Shown piece by piece: positions 33,876 through 41,797 of a stretch of 52,469 nt of DNA. Source of the stretch: Streptomyces humidus. Lineage in GTDB: Bacteria; Actinomycetota; Actinomycetes; Streptomycetales; Streptomycetaceae. Below the pieces are notes generated by a model. The model was not told the DNA's origin, made no database searches, and was given only the letters and a program-made list of their open reading frames with translations. Numbering within the stretch: position 1 is the stretch's first letter; every line of letters begins with the position of its first letter. The stretch lies in contig NZ_BMTL01000049.1 in the NCBI RefSeq assembly GCF_014649655.1, forward strand, positions 1-52,469, in the 5' to 3' direction. Both the position numbers and the translations under genes were made by a program.

Positions 33876-35359
33876 GATGTGGCTCCGAAGCGGGGGGTGT
33901 GCACCTCGGTGAGGGCAACGTGGACGATCTTCGATTCGGTGTAGAAGTCGATGCTGTGGGCGCCGCCCTCGCGGCCGACGCCGGAGGCCTTGACGCCGCC
34001 GAAGGGGGTGCGCAGGTCACGGACGTTGTGGGAGTTGATCCAGACCATGCCGGAGGCGACGGCGTGCGCGATGCGGTGGCCGCGCTTGAGGTCCGAGGTC
34101 CAGACGTAGGCGGCCAGCCCGAACTGCGTGGCGTTGGCCAGGTCGATCGCCTCGGCCTCGTCGTCGAAGGGCGCGACGGCGACGACGGGGCCGAAGATCT
34201 CCTCCTGGAAGATACGGGCGTCGCGTTCGACGTCGGCGAAGACGGTGGGCTGGAGGTAGTTGCCGTCGGCGAGGTGGTCGGGGCGGCTGCCACCGGCGAC
34301 CAGACGGCCCTCCTTCCTGCCGATCTCCACGTAGTTCAGGACGCGCTCGTAGTGTTCGGGGTGTACCAGCGCGCCGACCTCGGTGGCCGGGTCGGAAGGA
34401 AGCCCGACACGTACGTTGGCGGCCCGCTCCGCCAGTCGCCGGGTGAACTCCTCGTACAGCGGGCGCTCGACGAGTACGCGTGAACCTGCCGTGCAGCGCT
34501 CCCCGTTGAGGGAGAACACGCCGAACACGACCGAGTCCAGGGCGGCTTCCAGGTCGGCGTCGGCGAAGACGACGACCGGGGACTTGCCGCCCAGCTCCAT
34601 CGACACCGTCTTCAGGTGCTCGGCGGAGGAGCGAATGATGTGCCGGCCCGTGTCGGAGGAGCCGGTGAAGGAGATCAGCGGCACGTCCGGGTGGTCGACG
34701 AGGGCCTGGCCGGCCTCCTCGCCGATGCCGTGGACGATGTTGACCACTCCGGCGGGCACGCCTGCCTCGTCGAAGATCTCCGGCCAGAGGGATGCCGACA
34801 AGGGGGTCCACTCGGCGGGCTTGAGGATCAGCGTGCAGCCGGACGCCAGCGCGGGGGCCAGCTTCCAACTCTCCAGCATGAAGGGGGTGTTCCACGGCGT
34901 GATCAGCCCGGCGACCCCGACCGGGGTGCGCACCACATAGCTGAACTGGTCCTCGCCCTGGCGGAACGCCTCCTCGCCGAGGGCCACGATGACATCCGCG
35001 AAGTAGCGGAAGTTCTCGGCAGCGCGCCGCGCCTGGCCGCGCGCCTGCGTGATGGGCAGACCGGAGTCGTACGACTCGAAGGCGGCGAGCCGGTCATGGC
35101 GGGCCTCGACGGCCTCGGCGATCCTGTACAGGACACCCGCGCGGGCCCGGTTGGACAGCCCGGCCCACTGCGGGAACGCGACCCGGGCGGCCGTCACCGC
35201 CCGGTCCACGTCGGCCGCGGAGCCACGCGCGGCCTGTGCGTAGGCCGTGTTGGAGACCGGGTCGGCGACGTCGAACGTGCGACTGTCGGCCGCGTCCACC
35301 AGCTCGCCGCCGATCCAGTGCCGGATCACGGAGGGAAGGTGCTCAGGGGTGGGGCTCAC
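33872..35359 (-). CDS. hpaE: 5-carboxymethyl-2-hydroxymuconate semialdehyde dehydrogenase
   Basis: A 495-residue ALDH that oxidises the hpaD ring-cleavage product. It has TPWNTPFMLESWKLAPALASG, the base glutamate in VSMELGGKSPVV, the cysteine in LNGERCTAGSRVL, and the tail RTPFGGVKASGVGREGG...DFYTESK seen in HpaE/hydroxymuconate-semialdehyde dehydrogenases. The start is the GTG that overlaps the preceding stop (GTGA), since no ATG fits the N-terminal domain. It is tightly coupled to the dapA-like and hpaD genes, so the product name rests on both family and context. Confidence 0.92.
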   Translation of the reverse strand: MSPTPEHLPSVIRHWIGGELVDAADSRTFDVADPVSNTAYAQAARGSAADVDRAVTAARVAFPQWAGLSNRARAGVLYRIAEAVEARHDRLAAFESYDSGLPITQARGQARRAAENFRYFADVIVALGEEAFRQGEDQFSYVVRTPVGVAGLITPWNTPFMLESWKLAPALASGCTLILKPAEWTPLSASLWPEIFDEAGVPAGVVNIVHGIGEEAGQALVDHPDVPLISFTGSSDTGRHIIRSSAEHLKTVSMELGGKSPVVVFADADLEAALDSVVFGVFSLNGERCTAGSRVLVERPLYEEFTRRLAERAANVRVGLPSDPATEVGALVHPEHYERVLNYVEIGRKEGRLVAGGSRPDHLADGNYLQPTVFADVERDARIFQEEIFGPVVAVAPFDDEAEAIDLANATQFGLAAYVWTSDLKRGHRIAHAVASGMVWINSHNVRDLRTPFGGVKASGVGREGGAHSIDFYTESKIVHVALTEVHTPRFGATS

Positions 35360-36288
35360 TGCGCGGCTCCGATCTGCTGGGTGAGGTCGCCGCCCTCGGA
35401 GAGGAGCGCCCGGATCGTCGTCAGGCCCGCGTCGGTGGGGGTGATCAGCGGCGGGCGGACATGGGGTGACGCGATACGTCCCTGCTGGTGCAGCACCCAC
35501 TTCGCCGGCGCCGGGTTCGTCTCGACGAACAGGAGGTCGACGAGCGGGTGCAGGCGGTAGTGGATATCGCGGGCACCGTCGAAATCGCCCGCCTCCCACA
35601 GCTCGTACATCCGCGCCACCGCGCCGGGCGCCAGATTCGCGACGGCCGAGACGAACCCCGCACCGCCGAGCGCCAGCAGCGGCAGGCAGAGCAGCTCGAT
35701 GCCGGACCACACCAGCAGTGAGCGCCCGCAGGCGTGCAGGACGCGCGAGAAGTGCTCGAAGTCCTTCGTCGTCTCCTTCACTCCGACGAAGTTCTCGAAG
35801 TCGGTGAACAGCCGCTTCACCGTCTCGGGCGCGATGTCGACGGCCGTGCGGGAGGGCACGTTGTAGGCGACGATCGGCAGGTCCGGGAACTCCCGGGCCA
35901 CCGTGGCGTACCACTGGTACAGCGCCTCCTGCGTGGGGCGCGCGTAGTACGGCGTGATCACCAGCGCCGCGTCCGCGCCCAACTCCTGTGCGGCAGCGGT
36001 GAGTTCAAGGGTCTCGTCGAGCTTGTGGGAGCCGGTCCCGGGCAGGAACGGGACGCGGTCGCCGATCTCCTCGACCGCCGTCCGCATCCCCGCGATCCGC
36101 TCGGCCACGCTCTGCGAGCTGGGCTCGCCGGTGGAGCCGCCCAGCGAGATGCCGTGCGAACCGGACTCCAGCTGGAAGCGGATCAGCGCGCGCAGGCTGT
36201 CGTGGTCGACGGCTCCGTCCGAGGTGAAGGGGGTGATGGCGGGAGCGATGGAGCCGCGGATGGTGGACGGGTCGCTGCGGAACTTCAT
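35356..36288 (-). CDS. DapA-family pyruvate lyase in the hpa operon
   Basis: A 310-residue class I aldolase-fold protein. It has GGSTGEPSS for carboxylate binding, the tyrosine in ALVITPYYARP and the Schiff-base lysine in NFVGVKETTKD, all as in dihydrodipicolinate synthase relatives. The genes before and after belong to the homoprotocatechuate meta pathway, and the overlaps are 3-4 bp. It therefore probably acts late in that route, splitting or processing a 2-oxo-dicarboxylate to pyruvate or succinate semialdehyde, in place of the HpaH/HpaI steps that are missing. It is not expected to make lysine. A truncated copy lies at 20179. Confidence 0.85.
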   Translation of the reverse strand: MKFRSDPSTIRGSIAPAITPFTSDGAVDHDSLRALIRFQLESGSHGISLGGSTGEPSSQSVAERIAGMRTAVEEIGDRVPFLPGTGSHKLDETLELTAAAQELGADAALVITPYYARPTQEALYQWYATVAREFPDLPIVAYNVPSRTAVDIAPETVKRLFTDFENFVGVKETTKDFEHFSRVLHACGRSLLVWSGIELLCLPLLALGGAGFVSAVANLAPGAVARMYELWEAGDFDGARDIHYRLHPLVDLLFVETNPAPAKWVLHQQGRIASPHVRPPLITPTDAGLTTIRALLSEGGDLTQQIGAAQ

Positions 36289-37730
36289 GAGTGCTCTCCT
36301 TGCGTGCTGCGCTGCTTGCGCCACCGCTCGTACGTCTCGTGCCAGTCGGGACCGAGGGGATAGAGGCCGTCGATGCCGTGTCCGGCGCGCACCTGTTCGG
36401 TGATGAAGCGCTCCTTCTGTTCCTGCTCCCGGCAGTCGATGATCAGGTCCTCGGCCAGCTCGGGCGGTACGACGACCACGCCGTCCGCGTCTCCCACCAG
36501 CAGGTCGCCGGGCTGCACGAGCGCACCGCCGCAGGCGATCGGCACTCCCGTGTCCCAGGGGACGTGGCGGCGGCCCAGGACGGAGGGGTGGGCGCCGCCG
36601 TGGTAGACGGGCAGGCCGAGTTCGGTGACTGCGGCGCTGTCGCGCAGGCCGCCGTCGGTGACGACGCCGGCCGCGCCGCGCTGCTGGGCGCGCAGGGCGA
36701 GGATGTCGCCGAGGGTGCCGGCGGAGGTGTCCCGACGGGCGTCCATGACCAGCACATGACCGGGTCGCAGCTGCTCGATGGCCCGCTTCTGGGCGTTCAT
36801 GCCGTTGCCGTACCGCTTGAACAGGTCCTCGCGCAGCGGCAGGTAGCGCAGTGTGTGGGCGACGCCGACCATCTTCGTGTCCGGCCGTGTGGGACGTACC
36901 CCGTCGATGGACATGTGCGGCAGCCCGTGCCCCCGCAACTGCGCGCTGAGCGTGGCGACCGCTACCGAACGCAGGCCTTGCTCGATGCGTTCGTCGAGCA
37001 GTGGCTCGCGTGTGTACGCGGCTCCGTGGGCGGCCTCGCGTTCGGCCGCGTCCGTCCTCGGCATCGCTCCGTACGTCTCCAGGGCGGGCCCGGAGGCGAT
37101 GGGGTTGCGCAGCCGCCCGGTGGACTGCCCGCTGCCGGTGACCTCGACCTCCACCGTGTCGCCGGGGGAGACCACGGACGCGCCGGCCGGAGTGCCGGTC
37201 AGGATCACGTCCCCGGGCTCCAGGGTGACCAGTCTCGACAGGTCGGCGACGAGCTGTCCGAAGGGGAAGAGGAGCGTGTCGGTGGTGTCGTCCTGCACGA
37301 GTTCGCTGTTGACCCAGGTGCGCAACCGGAGTGCGGCCGGGTCGAGTTGGTGGGCATCGAGCAGTCGCGGCCCGATCGGGGTGAAGCCGTCGGCGCCCTT
37401 GGAGCGGAGGTTGGAACCACGATCGGCATACCGCAGGTCGTAGACCCCGGCGTCGTTCGCGGCGGTCACCCACCGCACGTGGGACCAGCCGTCCTCCGGC
37501 CGTACCCGCTGGGCCCGGCTGCCGACGACCAGGGCGATCTCGCCTTCGAACCCGAGAAGTTCACACCCCTCCGGGCGGACGATGGCCTCCTTGGTGCCTG
37601 CCAGCGACGAGGGGGGCTTGAGGAAGTAGGAGGGCTGGGCCGGGATCCGGCCGCGCTCCTTGGCCCGGCTGGGGTAGTTGAGATGGACGGCGATGATCTT
37701 CGACGGGGGGTTGCCCAGGGGGTGCGTCAT
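36285..37730 (-). CDS. FAH-family hydrolase/isomerase fused to an RraA-like lyase domain
   Basis: 481 residues in two domains. The N-terminal half is a fumarylacetoacetate-hydrolase fold (GFEGEIALVVGSR metal glutamates, GFTPIGPRLLD, LEPGDVILTGTPAGAS), like HpaG-type isomerases. The C-terminal half from about residue 250 is an RraA/HMG-aldolase fold with GAAGVVTDGGLRDSAAV and GDADGVVVVPPELAED. E. coli HpaG joins two FAH domains for decarboxylation and isomerisation; here one is replaced by an RraA domain, some relatives of which decarboxylate oxaloacetate-like acids. It likely performs those two steps. The ATG at 37728-37730 overlaps the hpaB stop by one base. A dead copy lies at 19070. Confidence 0.88.
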   Translation of the reverse strand: MTHPLGNPPSKIIAVHLNYPSRAKERGRIPAQPSYFLKPPSSLAGTKEAIVRPEGCELLGFEGEIALVVGSRAQRVRPEDGWSHVRWVTAANDAGVYDLRYADRGSNLRSKGADGFTPIGPRLLDAHQLDPAALRLRTWVNSELVQDDTTDTLLFPFGQLVADLSRLVTLEPGDVILTGTPAGASVVSPGDTVEVEVTGSGQSTGRLRNPIASGPALETYGAMPRTDAAEREAAHGAAYTREPLLDERIEQGLRSVAVATLSAQLRGHGLPHMSIDGVRPTRPDTKMVGVAHTLRYLPLREDLFKRYGNGMNAQKRAIEQLRPGHVLVMDARRDTSAGTLGDILALRAQQRGAAGVVTDGGLRDSAAVTELGLPVYHGGAHPSVLGRRHVPWDTGVPIACGGALVQPGDLLVGDADGVVVVPPELAEDLIIDCREQEQKERFITEQVRAGHGIDGLYPLGPDWHETYERWRKQRSTQGEHS

Positions 37731-39196
37731 CAGGAGCGCTCCAGGCTGTGCTGGTCCAGGAAGTTCTGGACCTTCGCCTTGTACGGCTCGCGGTCGTACG
37801 ACTTCACGTATGCGCCGGCCATCCGGACGGGGTCGCCGAAGAAGTAGTACTCGTACAGGGCCTGGCGGCTGGAGAAGGCGGAGATGCAGGTGTCCCAGAC
37901 GAGCCGGAAGAGCTTCACGCGCTCGGGGCCGGTGAGGGTGGCCGACTGGAGGTAGGCCTCGATGTCGGCGGCGGCCGGGCCGGTGATGTCGAGTTCGGTC
38001 GGGGTGGCCATCAGGCCGGAGGCGCCGAGCTTGCGCAGGATCTGCGGGAAGCGCTGGTAGAGCTTGGGGTAGAGGTTGCGGGCGGCGTTGAGGGGGGCCC
38101 AGGCCGGGGTCAGCACCCCGTACTCGTTGATCTCGGCGTCGGCTTCCGCGGCGCGCAGGAAGGCGCGCAGCGTCTCCAGGGTGGTGATGATCTCGGCGAT
38201 GTCCTCCTGGACGTGCTGGAACTGCTCGATGCCGATGGCCTCGGTGAGCAGTGTCACCAGTCCGAGGATGTACTCGGTCTTGGCGGTGGTGCGGGTGACG
38301 ACCTGGTGGGTCATGTGCACCACGGAGGCGGTCTGGGAGTAGAAGCCGTTGCACAGCTCGGCGTCACCGAGGGCGAAGCAGCGCTCGAAGGGCACGTGCA
38401 CGTCGTCGAAGACGACGACGCAGTCCGATTCCTCGAAGCGGGAGGCGAGGGGGTGGTCGTGGCGCGGGCGGTCGTAGTCGAGGGGCTCGCGGGCGATGTA
38501 GCGCAGGCCGGGGGTGTCGTTGGGGATGGCGAAGGCGTACGAGTACGGCTTGTCCTCGGGGGTGCCGCGGAGCACGGTCGAGGGGAAGACGAGCATCTCG
38601 TCGGAGAAGGGGGCGATGGTGGCGAGCATGCGCGCCCCGCGGATCACCACGCCGTTGTCGTCCTCCTTCACGATGCGTGCCGCGAGCTTGCCGCCCGCCT
38701 GCTGGGTACCGGCCACGGCCCGGTTGACCTGCGGCGGGATCAGCGTGTGGGTGCACAGCAGATCCTCTTCGCGGGCCTTCTCGTAGTAGCGGCGGATGTT
38801 CTCGCCGAAGGCGGGGTTGGACTGGGCGAACCAGTCGGCGGCCGACGCGAGCGCCATTAGGGAGCTGTTCATGTAGTCGCCGGTGCGGCCCAGCATGCCG
38901 TTGCTGTGGTCGGCCCACACCTTGAACGCCTTACGGCGCTTGACGAGATCGTCGGGGGTGCGCGGAGTGAGGAAGGACGTGCCGACCGGCTCACCGGAGG
39001 TGGGGGAGGCGTAGGTGAGGACGTCCTTGTGTGCGTCGCTGTGCTGGAGGTCGTACAGCTCGGCGTAGGTCCGCACCACGTTGCAGAAAGCGGGGTGCTC
39101 CTGGATTCCTCCGGTGAGCGTCTCGCCCTGGATGTGCACGGTGGGGCGGGACTGGGAGAGGCGCTCGAGGAATTCCTTGCCGGTGCGTGCGGCCAT
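37730..39196 (-). CDS. hpaB: 4-hydroxyphenylacetate 3-monooxygenase, oxygenase component
   Basis: A 488-residue FADH2-dependent monooxygenase that adds the second hydroxyl to 4-hydroxyphenylacetate, giving homoprotocatechuate. The protein begins MAARTGKEFLERLSQSRPTV, with HPAFCNVVRTYAELYDLQHS, SSLMALASAADWFAQ, GARMLATIAPFSDEMLVFPS and HVPFERCFALGDAELCN, all typical of the HpaB/4-HPA hydroxylase acyl-CoA-dehydrogenase-like fold. It needs the reduced flavin supplied by the hpaC product. A GGAG site precedes the ATG. The arrangement hpaC-hpaB-FAH/RraA-dapA-hpaE-hpaD is one operon. Confidence 0.95.
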   Translation of the reverse strand: MAARTGKEFLERLSQSRPTVHIQGETLTGGIQEHPAFCNVVRTYAELYDLQHSDAHKDVLTYASPTSGEPVGTSFLTPRTPDDLVKRRKAFKVWADHSNGMLGRTGDYMNSSLMALASAADWFAQSNPAFGENIRRYYEKAREEDLLCTHTLIPPQVNRAVAGTQQAGGKLAARIVKEDDNGVVIRGARMLATIAPFSDEMLVFPSTVLRGTPEDKPYSYAFAIPNDTPGLRYIAREPLDYDRPRHDHPLASRFEESDCVVVFDDVHVPFERCFALGDAELCNGFYSQTASVVHMTHQVVTRTTAKTEYILGLVTLLTEAIGIEQFQHVQEDIAEIITTLETLRAFLRAAEADAEINEYGVLTPAWAPLNAARNLYPKLYQRFPQILRKLGASGLMATPTELDITGPAAADIEAYLQSATLTGPERVKLFRLVWDTCISAFSSRQALYEYYFFGDPVRMAGAYVKSYDREPYKAKVQNFLDQHSLERS

Positions 39197-39260
39197 GGTG
39201 GTTCTCCTGGGGAGTGCGGTGAGGCTTGAGAGGGGGGTGAGGGCCGGGCGGATGAGAGCT

Positions 39261-39764
39261 TCAGAAGAGGTGCTCGATGCCGTCGGTCGACTCGGTCGTG
39301 GACGCGAAACGGCTCCAGGCGTAGGTCAGGGCGTCGCCGTCGCGGTGGCCGAGGTCGGTGACGCGGCCGAGGACCAGGGTGTGGTCGCCGCCGTCGTACG
39401 TGCGCCAGGGCTCGCACTCCACCCAGGCGAGCGGGTCGGCCAGCCGGGGGACGCGCGCGCCCTGTGCCCAGCGGGGCTCCATGGTGCTCGGGGCCCCCGC
39501 GAACAGCCGGGCCAACGGCTCCTGTTCGGCGCCGAGGATGTTCACACAGAAGGGCCCGTCGCTCAGCTGCTCGTGGCAGCGGGCCCGGCGGGCAACGCTG
39601 ACCAGGACCAGCGGCGGTTCGGCGGACACGGACGTGAAGGAGTTCATGGTGGCGCCGCGCGGGCCGCTGTCGGTGGCGTACGACACCACCGTGACGCCGG
39701 TGGCGAAACGGGACATGCAGGCACGCAGCGCGCCGGGACTGGGGGGAGCGAGTGCTTCGGGCAT
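39261..39764 (-). CDS. hpaC: Flavin reductase of 4-hydroxyphenylacetate 3-monooxygenase
   Basis: A 167-residue flavin reductase-like (FMN-binding split barrel) protein: MSRFATGVTVVSYATDSGPRGATMNSFTSVSAEPP and CHEQLSDGPFCVNILGAEQ are family signatures. It supplies FADH2 to HpaB. The ATG at 39764 has AAGGAA 7 bp upstream and is preferred to an upstream in-frame start at 39788. It is the first gene of the operon and faces the divergent MarR gene across a 319-bp region that contains a clear operator palindrome. Confidence 0.92.
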   Translation of the reverse strand: MPEALAPPSPGALRACMSRFATGVTVVSYATDSGPRGATMNSFTSVSAEPPLVLVSVARRARCHEQLSDGPFCVNILGAEQEPLARLFAGAPSTMEPRWAQGARVPRLADPLAWVECEPWRTYDGGDHTLVLGRVTDLGHRDGDALTYAWSRFASTTESTDGIEHLF

Positions 39765-39926
39765 ACGAGGTTCCTTGGGATCGATCACCCGCCACCCCGT
39801 CCCCCTTCACGGAGGAGGAGGAACGGCCGGGGCCGCCCGGCCGCACATCGGGACGCACGGCAGGGAGGAGACCTGTCCCCTGACAGACCCAGGGGACAAA
39901 ACGAGGCGAATCATGCTCAGAGAATG

Positions 39927-39944
39927 TAATCAATGCTTTGATTA
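39927..39944. promoter_or_regulatory. MarR-type operator palindrome
   Basis: TAATCAATGCTTTGATTA: perfect 7-bp arms around a 4-bp centre, in an AT-rich patch of the hpaC-marR intergenic region. The size is right for a MarR dimer, and the position is 140-160 bp from both starts. The remaining sequence of the 319-bp gap (39765-40083) has no gene I can support. It includes two GA-rich stretches near hpaC. Confidence 0.6.
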
Positions 39945-40083
39945 ATTGGGGACCGTACTCCTGTCGGCATCTCCGGGGAAGCCTCCGATGAAGATTTTTT
40001 CGGTCCGGAAACCTGGATGGGGTCCCGGCGTGCGCCCGTTTCCCGTATGCGGTCCGTGATGCCGCCCGGCCTAGACTCCGACT

Positions 40084-40629
40084 GTGACCCAGGAACCGGA
40101 ACCGCTGGATGTCGACCACCTGCACTTCTGGTCGTTCATCGATCACGCCGTCGACCGGGCCTCGCGGGAACTCCCCGGCATCGACCCGCTCGCCATGCGG
40201 CTGGTGCTCACCCTCCACCGCGCGGCCAACATGCTCGTCTACGACCTCGAATCCACTGTGCACCGGCCTCGTGGCTGGTCATGGCCCGGCTTCCGGGTGC
40301 TGTTCGCCATCTGGCTGTCGGGCCCGGTCGAGGCGAAGAAGGTCGCGGAGCTGTCCGGCATGAGCCGAGCCGCCGTGTCGGCGCTGGTGAACACGCTGGA
40401 ACGGGACGGCCTGGTGAGCAAGGAGCGCGCCGCCTACGACGGGCGCGCGGTCCAACTCGGCCTCACCGAGGCCGGCGTGCATGCGATCACCACCGCCTTC
40501 CAGGCACACAACGCACGTGAACAGGAATGGGCGGGCGCCCTCAGTGAGGACGAGCAGCAGACCCTCATTGAGTTGCTCGGCAAGCTGACCGCGCACTCCG
40601 CGCACTTCGACGTCCGGCATCGGACCTGA
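40084..40629 (+). CDS. MarR-family regulator of the hpa operon
   Basis: A 181-residue MarR protein. The winged helix is KKVAELSGMSRAAVSALVNTLERDGL followed by the wing AYDGRAVQLGLT (D-x-R type). The N-terminal helices are long (DHLHFWSFIDHAVDRASREL). GTG start with no strong ribosome site. It diverges from the hpaC operon; in other bacteria hpa pathways are controlled by the MarR-type HpaR/HpcR, so a repressor relieved by 4-hydroxyphenylacetate or homoprotocatechuate is likely. The ligand is inferred from family and location. Confidence 0.88.
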   Translation: MTQEPEPLDVDHLHFWSFIDHAVDRASRELPGIDPLAMRLVLTLHRAANMLVYDLESTVHRPRGWSWPGFRVLFAIWLSGPVEAKKVAELSGMSRAAVSALVNTLERDGLVSKERAAYDGRAVQLGLTEAGVHAITTAFQAHNAREQEWAGALSEDEQQTLIELLGKLTAHSAHFDVRHRT

Positions 40630-40908
40630 GGGGTTTTCCCAGGGCGACGAGCCAATGGCAGGCGTCCTACCTGGCGGACGGGCAGCCGTCGTCAGGGCTG
40701 TTGCGGTGCTGAGTAGACACGCCACCGCACGATCTGTTCGAGTCCGTCGCGACCGGGTGCCGCGTGCGCGACGATGTTCGCGTTCTGTGCATACAGTTGG
40801 TCGGCGACCGCGGTGGCGACACTCGATGGTGCAGCAGATCTGCGTGGTCTGGAGAGTGTGTGCTGCGACGGTTTCATGTCACCCTCCGACAGTCGAAACG
40901 GCACTTCC
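40630..40908. other. Gap between MarR and IclR genes
   Basis: 279 bp with no supported gene. A minus-strand frame from 40877 to 40692 would encode 61 residues (MKPSQHTLSRPRRS ... VRWRVYSAPQQP) with a plausible soluble composition but no recognisable family and no good ribosome site. It could be a gene remnant. The promoter of the IclR gene must lie here. Confidence 0.3.
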
Positions 40909-41676
40909 ATGAAGACACCACACCGAGAGTCGGTCCTGTCTCGGTCCGCTCGCATCCTGGAGGCATTCAGCCAGGAGGAGCCGGCGTTGACCGTCTCCGA
41001 GATCGCGCGCCGCGCCGGACTGCATGTGGCGACCGCCTCGCGATTGGTGGCGGAGATGGTAGGACACGGTTTTCTCAGCCGGGACGTCGACCGTCGGGTG
41101 CGGATCGGTGTGCGGCTGTGGGAGTTGGTGACACGGGCCTCGCCCACTTTGTCGTTGCGTGACACGGCGATGCCGTTCATGGAAGGCGTGCACGACGTCG
41201 TGGGCCATCATGTGCAGCTCGGTGTTCTCGACGGGGAGGATGTCCTGTTCCTGGAACGGCTCTCGGCCCCCAACGCGGTGATCAACTACACCCGCATCGC
41301 TGGGCGCCTGTCCCTGCACGCATCCTCCAGCGGACTGGTGCTTCTGGCCTACGGCCCCACATCCCTGAAGGAAGCTGTCCTTTCGGGCCCGTTGATCGCC
41401 TACACGTCGGCCACTCCGGCCGCGCCCGCCCGGTTGCGTGCGGTCCTGGCCGAGGTCCGGCAGCAGGGATACGCCTATTGCCCCGGATACGTCCATCAAG
41501 AGGCTCTCGGAATCGCCGCTCCGGTACGCGGAGCCGAGGGTGCGGTGGTCGCGGCGCTGTCGGTCATCGTGCCCAACGAGTCGAGCGCCCATGCCGTCGT
41601 TCCCGTGGTCCGGACGGCTGCTCGGGGTATCTCCCGTGCCCTGAGCGCGCCCCCCCATCGGGGAAAGCCGTCCTGA
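40909..41676 (+). CDS. IclR-family transcriptional regulator
   Basis: A 255-residue IclR protein. The N-terminal winged helix is LTVSEIARRAGLHVATASRLV, and the effector domain has HHVQLGVLDGEDVLFLERL, GRLSLHASSSGLVLLAYG, GYAYCPGYVHQEALGIAAPVRG and VAALSVIVP. This subfamily includes PcaU/PobR-like regulators of aromatic catabolism. The ATG at 40909 gives the usual short N-terminal arm; earlier in-frame starts would add an unlikely leader. It precedes a reductase and P450 for methoxybenzoate-type substrates in the same direction, so it is their probable regulator. Confidence 0.9.
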   Translation: MKTPHRESVLSRSARILEAFSQEEPALTVSEIARRAGLHVATASRLVAEMVGHGFLSRDVDRRVRIGVRLWELVTRASPTLSLRDTAMPFMEGVHDVVGHHVQLGVLDGEDVLFLERLSAPNAVINYTRIAGRLSLHASSSGLVLLAYGPTSLKEAVLSGPLIAYTSATPAAPARLRAVLAEVRQQGYAYCPGYVHQEALGIAAPVRGAEGAVVAALSVIVPNESSAHAVVPVVRTAARGISRALSAPPHRGKPS

Positions 41677-41699
41677 CGCAATGAGTCAGCCACATGACA

Positions 41700-41749
41700 A
41701 TCGCACGAAAAACGTCTCTCACTGAGTGAGAACTCCGTCGCGGTGCGAT
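41700..41749. promoter_or_regulatory. Nested dyad before the reductase/P450 operon
   Basis: A 15-bp palindrome TCTCACT-G-AGTGAGA (41717-41731) sits at the centre of a wider inverted repeat with arms ATCGCAC (41700-41706) and GTGCGAT (41743-41749). The two dyads are concentric within half a base. The element lies about 50 bp before the reductase start. A binding site for the IclR protein encoded upstream is the best guess; it lacks the T-run expected of a terminator. Confidence 0.45.
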
Positions 41750-41797
41750 GGCGGCCACCCTCATTCTTCCTGCATGCCACTGATGGGAGTCGACACC

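Noticed and set aside
35356..38354. Very long minus-strand frames extending upstream of the dapA-like and FAH-RraA genes
   Set aside because: The extra N-terminal residues are arginine/proline-rich out-of-frame translations of the neighbouring gene. Clear starts with 1-4 bp overlaps exist at 36288 and 37730.
40692..40877. Small minus-strand ORF between the MarR and IclR genes
   Set aside because: 61 residues, no known family, no clear ribosome site; mentioned only as content of the gap.
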